DNA of 64,000 bases from assembly GCA_030411725.1 (NCBI GenBank), contig MU839832.1:372001-436000 (forward strand), read 5' to 3'. The position numbers and the translations under genes are program-made. The notes beneath the pieces were generated by a model, which saw only the letters and a program-made list of their open reading frames with translations, was not told where the DNA came from and searched no databases. The stretch comes from Echria macrotheca (lineage: Eukaryota > Ascomycota > Sordariomycetes > Sordariales > Schizotheciaceae). Within the stretch, counting starts at the first letter, position 1, and the number at the start of each line of letters is the position of its first letter. Shown piece by piece: positions 58,697-64,000 of the stretch.

Positions 58697-59499
58697 CAAT
58701 ACATACCAAGCCAGAAAGGCAACACAAAGAGATCGAATCATTGCCTGCGCCGTGCCGAGAAATGGGTACCTTAATATACAACCGTACCGGGCCCTTGGAC
58801 CTCTCCCCCTCTGGCTACCGCATTACCACTACATAGAGTAGGTACGCAAATACAAATTTAGGTTACGTACCATGCCATCCGAGGGGGCGGTTCGGCTAGG
58901 TAAAGGTAGAGTACAACGATCTCGCTAGTACTTTCTCAGTAGAACTAGAGGAGTAGCATTCTCCGGGTACCCGTAACCGACTTTGCTTTGGGGCGGCCAA
59001 GATTTTACCCGCGAGTTTGTGCCATATTAAGGCACCGGAGTCGTATTTCATTACATACCTTACCACTCATTGCGGTGCGGGTGGGTGGAAGCGACCGGAT
59101 ATCGTGGGACGGCGGGTGACATTTGGTGGGGAAAGCTTGCCCGGCCGGTTTATTAGGCTAAAAGGTCAAGTTAGGTAAGTTCGCGATGTGGTCCCCCTTT
59201 TGGTTTACGGTAAGGCAAAAGTTGGAGAAGTGACGGTTACATACCTTCTCCGACTAGACTTAGGTAGACCGCGGGGCTCCGAACCGAGCCGAACGAGACA
59301 CCGATTGGCCAATTGACTTTGGCTTCGGCGGAGAGGGAGAGAAAGGTTGAGAAAGCTTGGTTGAAGCGTATTGACGCAGTTGCTGAGAGAGAGAGAGATC
59401 ATTGATTGGTCTTTGAGGCCTCGTCCTTCCAATTGCATTTCTAACAACCGCCAGCAGGCAGCTCACTACCGGGAACGTCAGGAGATATGCCCTAGGTAC
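58697..59499. other. Intergenic, esterase promoter side; no gene
   Basis: About 800 bases holding the esterase promoter and the 3' flank of the HeLo gene. Many GTAC/GGTAC tetranucleotides at 58760-58990. A GAGAGAGAGAGA run lies at 59386-59398. No gene recognised. Confidence 0.5.
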
Positions 59500-61422
59500 T
59501 CATATCCTGACATCTCCCAAAGGCTTTACAACTTCCTCGTGTAAAACCATCGACAGCCTGGCCGCCACGACATCATTGGTCTCGTCGTCCGTCCCCGAAA
59601 GTCCCAGCTCCTTGCCCCCCTCGAGACACTTCCTCGCGGCATTCTCATAAACCTCCCCCATACACGCTCCCAGCTCGGCAATCTGCTGCTCCCCCAACAG
59701 ATTCTCCCTCACCCGCAGCGCGATGGACGGCCGACCCCGGGCCGCGTTCATATCTATGCCCAGCACGCTGTCTACCGTAGCCCACCGCGCAATCTCAACC
59801 AACAAAACACCAAGACTATAAATATCGAAGCTCTTCTTGAACCGCTCCCTCTCGCCGCCGATGGTAGACTGCGCGTGCGGATGCCTGTAGAGATTGTACT
59901 CCGCATCGTCCCCGGGCCCCGGCACGTCCGTCATCTCGTCGGCGCGAGCGGGCCGGGAGAAGTCGAAGCCCGACAGGTACGGCTTCGTGTAGTCAACGTG
60001 TCCGCTCCTCGTCCGGAAGAAGACCACATTATGGCTCCGCAGGCCCTTGTGCAGCCAGTTGACCGCGTGGAGATACAGCAGACAGTTGCTGATAGCGTGC
60101 GCGAGCTTGACTCGCTCTGTTACACGCGGTCGCCGGTCAGTCCGCAAAAGTTCTCGCAGAGACACCGGAGGCAGAGAGGTGTGCAGGTCGTCGTCCCGGG
60201 GGCGCTCAAAGACGAGGCCGAGGCGCATGTTGGCAATGTCCTCGTCTTCCGTCTCGGTCGTAAGGGGCGCTGCTTTGTCGAAGAATCCGAGACAATGCGG
60301 CGTCCGGAACGCTGCGGGCTTGGGCCTGTGGTTCAGCAGGGCGGCCAGCTTGCGTACGCGCGCGAGGATCACGTCCTTTGGGGGAGACAGGTCTTCAGGC
60401 CGCTGCCGGTCGTAGTCTTTCCATTCGATCCACACTTTCCGCTCTCCCCCTGACCCTTTTAGGGAAGCCTCGCATCGAGGCAGCTCGGGGTCATCTGCCG
60501 CCGGATCGAGCTCGATCATGGACCGGTCGAGGAAGAGATCCTGTTGGTCGTCCGGTCTTTCGATCTCCAGAGATCTCATTGCGTCATCATCCCAGCCGAT
60601 CCTGTCCGACTCGATCGACTCGTTGAAAGCCTTGAACTTGGCGAGCTGAGAAAGCAGCTGAAGGCCGTCGGCGTTGGCGCGTTTCTGCGCCACCGACATC
60701 TGTGTCATCGGGGTGGTCTGGGATGTTTCATCGAGTTTGACGTTCAACGCCATGACCAACCGCGAGAGGTCTGCGATTTTCCGATGCAGCTGGAGCACTC
60801 CGCGGTTGGTATCTTGGACCGTGTGATGGATCTCGACTTGCATTTTGGCATCCAAAATATTGGTCATGTTGTCATTGAGCGACGCGAACCTCGAGAGCAG
60901 TATCTCGAAGGCGGCCTTGTCGAATGACACCCATTTCAGCCTCGTGACGGCCTCCTGAGAGGCTTCGCGGAGGTTGGACATGGCCTTCTTGATAAAGGCC
61001 CGACGCCTTTCGGGGAGGGGGAAATTGGCCTCGGCAGCATCCTTCTCCGGCTTCTGGAGCACTCCCTCGGGGTCCGGGGCCGTCTGGAGCCTGCTGTTTT
61101 TCCTCTGATGTTCCTGGAACTCCTTGAACAGACACTGGACCTGGACCAGCAGATCCAAAACCGTCTGTCGATGCAGGGAGAAGGCATTGTTCTCGAGCAC
61201 CTTTGACGGGTTCTTCCCGTCGAGGTCCAGCAGGCCCGAGGTCTCGCTCCAAGCAAACAGCCTCTGCTGCTCCATGCGGAGACGCAAGTTGAGATATCTG
61301 CATTCTTCGGGGAAGTTTATGGCCGTGATGAGCAGCTGGATGCCCTGGATGCAGCCGGTGTAGACCTGGAGTCCGATGGACGCCACTCCGAGAGCCAGGC
61401 CGGCGGCGGACACGGGATCCAT
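59500..61422 (-). CDS. HeLo-domain / pseudokinase protein (probable cell-death effector or regulator)
   Basis: Intronless, 640 aa. The N-terminus (MDPVSAAGLALGVASIGLQV, then CIQGIQLLITAINFPEECRYLNLRLRMEQQRLFAW) is a HeLo domain, the four-helix membrane-acting module of HET-S-type incompatibility proteins; it spans about residues 1-210. A linker leads to a protein-kinase fold at about 330-610. The kinase appears inactive: the HRDLKxxN loop reads HKGLRSHN (about 455-462), losing the catalytic Asp, and the DFG site reads GFDFSR. SFDIYSLGVLLVEIA matches kinase subdomain IX. The layout of four-helix killer domain plus pseudokinase matches MLKL of animals. In fungi HeLo proteins act in heterokaryon incompatibility and programmed cell death; that role here is inferred from the family. 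Start set at 61422 because upstream residues are low-complexity Gln/Arg. No NLR partner gene is adjacent within the window. Confidence 0.87.
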   Translation of the reverse strand: MDPVSAAGLALGVASIGLQVYTGCIQGIQLLITAINFPEECRYLNLRLRMEQQRLFAWSETSGLLDLDGKNPSKVLENNAFSLHRQTVLDLLVQVQCLFKEFQEHQRKNSRLQTAPDPEGVLQKPEKDAAEANFPLPERRRAFIKKAMSNLREASQEAVTRLKWVSFDKAAFEILLSRFASLNDNMTNILDAKMQVEIHHTVQDTNRGVLQLHRKIADLSRLVMALNVKLDETSQTTPMTQMSVAQKRANADGLQLLSQLAKFKAFNESIESDRIGWDDDAMRSLEIERPDDQQDLFLDRSMIELDPAADDPELPRCEASLKGSGGERKVWIEWKDYDRQRPEDLSPPKDVILARVRKLAALLNHRPKPAAFRTPHCLGFFDKAAPLTTETEDEDIANMRLGLVFERPRDDDLHTSLPPVSLRELLRTDRRPRVTERVKLAHAISNCLLYLHAVNWLHKGLRSHNVVFFRTRSGHVDYTKPYLSGFDFSRPARADEMTDVPGPGDDAEYNLYRHPHAQSTIGGERERFKKSFDIYSLGVLLVEIARWATVDSVLGIDMNAARGRPSIALRVRENLLGEQQIAELGACMGEVYENAARKCLEGGKELGLSGTDDETNDVVAARLSMVLHEEVVKPLGDVRI

Positions 61423-63724
61423 CGGGGGAGGCCGTTGCCGCTGGCGCTGTCTGTGGCTGTCGTCAACCTGGTCCGGCAATAACAGCCCCAAACGCCGCTG
61501 TCCAGGGTCTGAAGGGTGCTGCCCGAGTCAGCTGCCCAAAAAAGCGCAAGGTCGCCGAGCTGCTCACTGCTGCAATCGGAGTGCGCACAACTCAAGCCAG
61601 AGTGCCAGACAAATCTCGACACGGCGCTGATGCTATCAAAGCGGTCGGATGGGATCAAATCGGCAAAGTTGAATTCGACTCGATCTCGATTCGCTCCTGC
61701 CCGTCGTGTCGCACCCGATCACGTAATCGACCGCTGATTGACCCGGAGGGACCCATCGTTAGCCTTCGAATTCGAGGGACATGTAACTGTAACGTCTAGA
61801 TTGCCGATCTTCTTGATTCAGCAGGTACTTGACCGTTAGTCTGCATCCTTCTCGGCTTTGCAAAGGACGCGGCCGTGGATGCTAAGGAAGCGCGCTAAAC
61901 CGGATGACTGCGTCCGATGATCTGATATCGGTGGGTGCCGTACCCTGGAGCTGGCTGGTGTTCGGATAGTTACTTCATAGCCGTCACGGCTTTTAGTTCT
62001 CAATCGAGAGGAGTCTCATGATTACCTAGTGTATACCGTGTCGCTGGCGTCCAACTGTCATGACGGCCCGCCCCCACGGGCCAGAGCTGGACACTCGGTC
62101 CGTTGGTTCTTCGGTACCATTCGGGAGTCCGGGTCGGCACGGAGGCCAAGTCTGTACAAAGTTGACAATCACACACTTGTGTACAGTTCCCTGGGATGGG
62201 TGAAATTGCAGTCTCCTTGCCCCACTGGCGACCCTGCCAGCGACACCCTGGAGCGGTGGAATCACAACGTGGGCGGCGTCGTAACCCAGCTGCAGGTGAT
62301 GCCCGCCGTTGCCATTGGGAGGTGAGGGAATGATGACCGGCGTCCAGCTGTGATGGTCTTGACGACAGCAGCAAATGTTTGCAGGTCGTTGACGATCCAC
62401 CCGCTGGCTGGCCGTCCACTGGCCGTCCACTGGCCGCGAACCACAGCCCTAAGAGGCCGATCGCCGGCCAGGTTTGCCGGCCGTCTTTTTGATTTGGCCA
62501 AGGCCGGCGAGGCCATTCAGATGTTTGCATGCCGCCGTGGCAGCAGCCTTCCCGCCGGCCCCCAGGCTGGTGGCCCCCCAGAAGATCACGGTCAAAGCCC
62601 CCGGGCGGCCTATCTCAGCGTTGTATTGCGCTTGTTTCGACCTGCAAGGGCGGAATTTCGCGCCAATCACTTCCACTGCGCCGCCGTGTTTCAGCTCGAC
62701 CAACCCAACCAGGTTCCACGGCGTGCAGGGCTCTCGTCGTCGCCACCAAGGCCTCGCACCGCGACCGCCGCACGTGGAAAACAGCGAACACGAAAATCAG
62801 CACAAGAGCCCTTGTGAAGACAGGGTTCCAGATTTGAGTGTGGCTGCCGTTTTGTCCGTCGGGCGGCTGTTGCTAGCGCGGAAGCAGTGGGGATCATGAT
62901 TGCCTTGATCGATACTTTCAGATTTCCATGTCCTTTTGTCTCCGTCCCTCCCTCACCTCCTTTTTTTGGCCTTTGAGTCTCGCAATTTATACTAGTCATT
63001 CGCAGCGCGGCGCGCCACCGTGACGAGGCGGACCAAGTGTGGGCTCTAACTACCTACTAGTGTAGAGCGCGCCTCGACCGGTCACTCGTTAGCACGGCGC
63101 CTCTTGATGGATTTATAACATAAAAATCGGCCAGTGCCGCGAGAACGCCTGCCCCGAGCTCTCTCCGCCCACCCCGTCCTGTCGCCGGAATTGCTGGAAA
63201 AGGGCCACGACGCCTCGAGCGAGCCGAGGCCACCGTCAGCTTATCTTTTTTGGTGCGGTTTGAAGGTCAGATCCCCCTCACTGCCTCTTATCGGCGAGTT
63301 TCGACCGTCGCGGCCAGGCTCAACCGACGACGACAAAGCCGCCCGCGATGGAGCGGAGCAGCCTTGAGGAGAAGGCTGGGCGTGGCGGGAAGGCGTCGGG
63401 AGTGCGGGCTGAGTGGATGGATTGAAAACTGACACGACTTTTGGCTCGACAGACAGACAGACAGAAAGACAGAGGAAGAAGGACCCCGGCCGGGTCAAAT
63501 ACCGCGCGGAGCCCGGAGTCGTGTGGACGTTGGCTTGTGTGCTCCACCCCCTCAGCGGCGACCTGACCCTGTTCCCGGTGCTTTGCATCGATCGCTGCGG
63601 CCAGCGTCGACTGTTTTTGTTTGCCTGTCACCGCCCATTCGCCGCACCTGGCCCTCCCACCGCTCAATTGCCTCGCCGAGCATCGTCTGCCGCCGCGCAG
63701 CGCAGGATCACTGAGGTTGCCGAC
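61423..63724. other. Intergenic, no gene recognised
   Basis: 2.3 kb between divergent genes. The first part should hold the HeLo gene promoter and the last 600-800 bases the promoter and leader of the right-edge Zn2Cys6 gene. Short tandem GGCCGTCCACT units lie at 62410-62431, and an ACAGACAG run at 63450-63470. Open frames are short and unrecognised. Confidence 0.5.
62188..62212 (+). repeat. Isolated copy of the hairpin + AAATTGCAGT element
   Basis: CCCTGGGATGGGTGAAATTGCAGT: C-rich arm, G-rich arm and core in the same order and spacing as in the 16.2-18.35 kb array, lacking only the final G of the 11-mer. It lies 44 kb away in unrelated intergenic sequence. Confidence 0.4.
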
Positions 63725-64000
63725 ATGGAGCCCTTCTCGCCTGAAGCCCCACAGTCGTCAGCCGCCTCCAGTAGCGCCTCTCCGCCCGTGTCCAGCGACA
63801 GCCCGGGGACGGCGACCTCGTCGTCGGCTGCTCTGGGCCTCTCGGCGACCAACGACGGCCGCTCCGCGACCCAACCGCCGCCGTCGGTTCCTGCAGCATG
63901 TCTCGCCTGTGTGAGTCTGCGTGATCTCCCCGTCTGCGCATGGCACCGCATGCTAACTTGGCTGAAAAAGCGAGGCAAACATCTCAAGTGCGATGGGCTC
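63725..64000 (+). CDS. Zn2Cys6 transcription factor, 5' part only (runs off the window)
   Basis: Exon 1 (63725-63910, 62 codons) encodes a Ser/Pro/Ala-rich N-terminus ending in CLAC. After a 60-bp intron (GTGAGT, TGCTAACTT branch site, AAAAAG acceptor) exon 2 starts at 63971 with RGKHLKCDGL. The join makes CLACRGKHLKCDG, the first half of a Zn2Cys6 cluster (C-x2-C-x6-C) very close to the N-terminus. An intron inside the zinc cluster is common in these genes. The remaining three cysteines and the regulatory domain lie beyond 64000, so target and subfamily cannot be judged. Confidence 0.85.
   Translation, partial: MEPFSPEAPQSSAASSSASPPVSSDSPGTATSSSAALGLSATNDGRSATQPPPSVPAACLACVSLRDLPVCAWHRMLTWLKKRGKHLKCDGL

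Overview
The window is a chromosomal segment of a filamentous ascomycete (Pezizomycotina), most likely a Sordariomycete. Genes are compact, with short introns of 46-150 bp (GTATGT/GTAAGT donors, CTAAC-type branch sites, YAG acceptors). The products are ascomycete types: Zn2Cys6 regulators, NUP192, mitochondrial DNA polymerase gamma, a HeLo-domain protein. One AT-rich block carries the signature of repeat-induced point mutation (RIP). The species cannot be named from the sequence alone.

Left part (1-22.3 kb): two minus-strand genes, a Zn2Cys6 regulator (1670-4136) and an uncharacterised conserved protein (5817-6971). They are followed by a 6.5-kb gene-poor stretch that is probably the long promoter and leader of a C2H2 zinc-finger regulator (13509-15297, plus). 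Between that gene and the convergent MIP1 gene for mitochondrial DNA polymerase gamma (18850-22302, minus) lies a non-coding array (16.2-18.35 kb). It consists of about a dozen same-strand copies of a pyrimidine/purine hairpin followed by AAATTGCAGTG. I cannot assign it to any known family, and it is the most interesting unexplained feature here.

Middle (22.3-30.3 kb): a 4.1-kb AT-rich island (23010-27120) bounded by 49-bp terminal inverted repeats (48/49 identical). It contains a mutated fragment of a Tc1/mariner-type DDE transposase, so it is a RIP-inactivated transposon. Next comes a RING-finger protein with a SUMO-interaction-like motif (27443-28919, plus).

Right part (30.3-64 kb): mostly housekeeping genes. 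They are NUP192 (inner-ring nucleoporin), PDA1 (pyruvate dehydrogenase E1 alpha), an F-box/WD40 SCF adaptor, a ZIP-family zinc transporter, HAT1 (type B histone acetyltransferase), PRO3 (pyrroline-5-carboxylate reductase), CTK3 (CTD kinase gamma subunit), an uncharacterised conserved protein and a secreted type-B carboxylesterase. A HeLo-domain/pseudokinase protein with the same layout as animal MLKL follows, then the first exons of another Zn2Cys6 regulator running off the right edge. The genes do not form one pathway or a biosynthetic cluster. Exon coordinates were worked out by hand from reading frames and splice sites; uncertain starts and junctions are stated in each entry.
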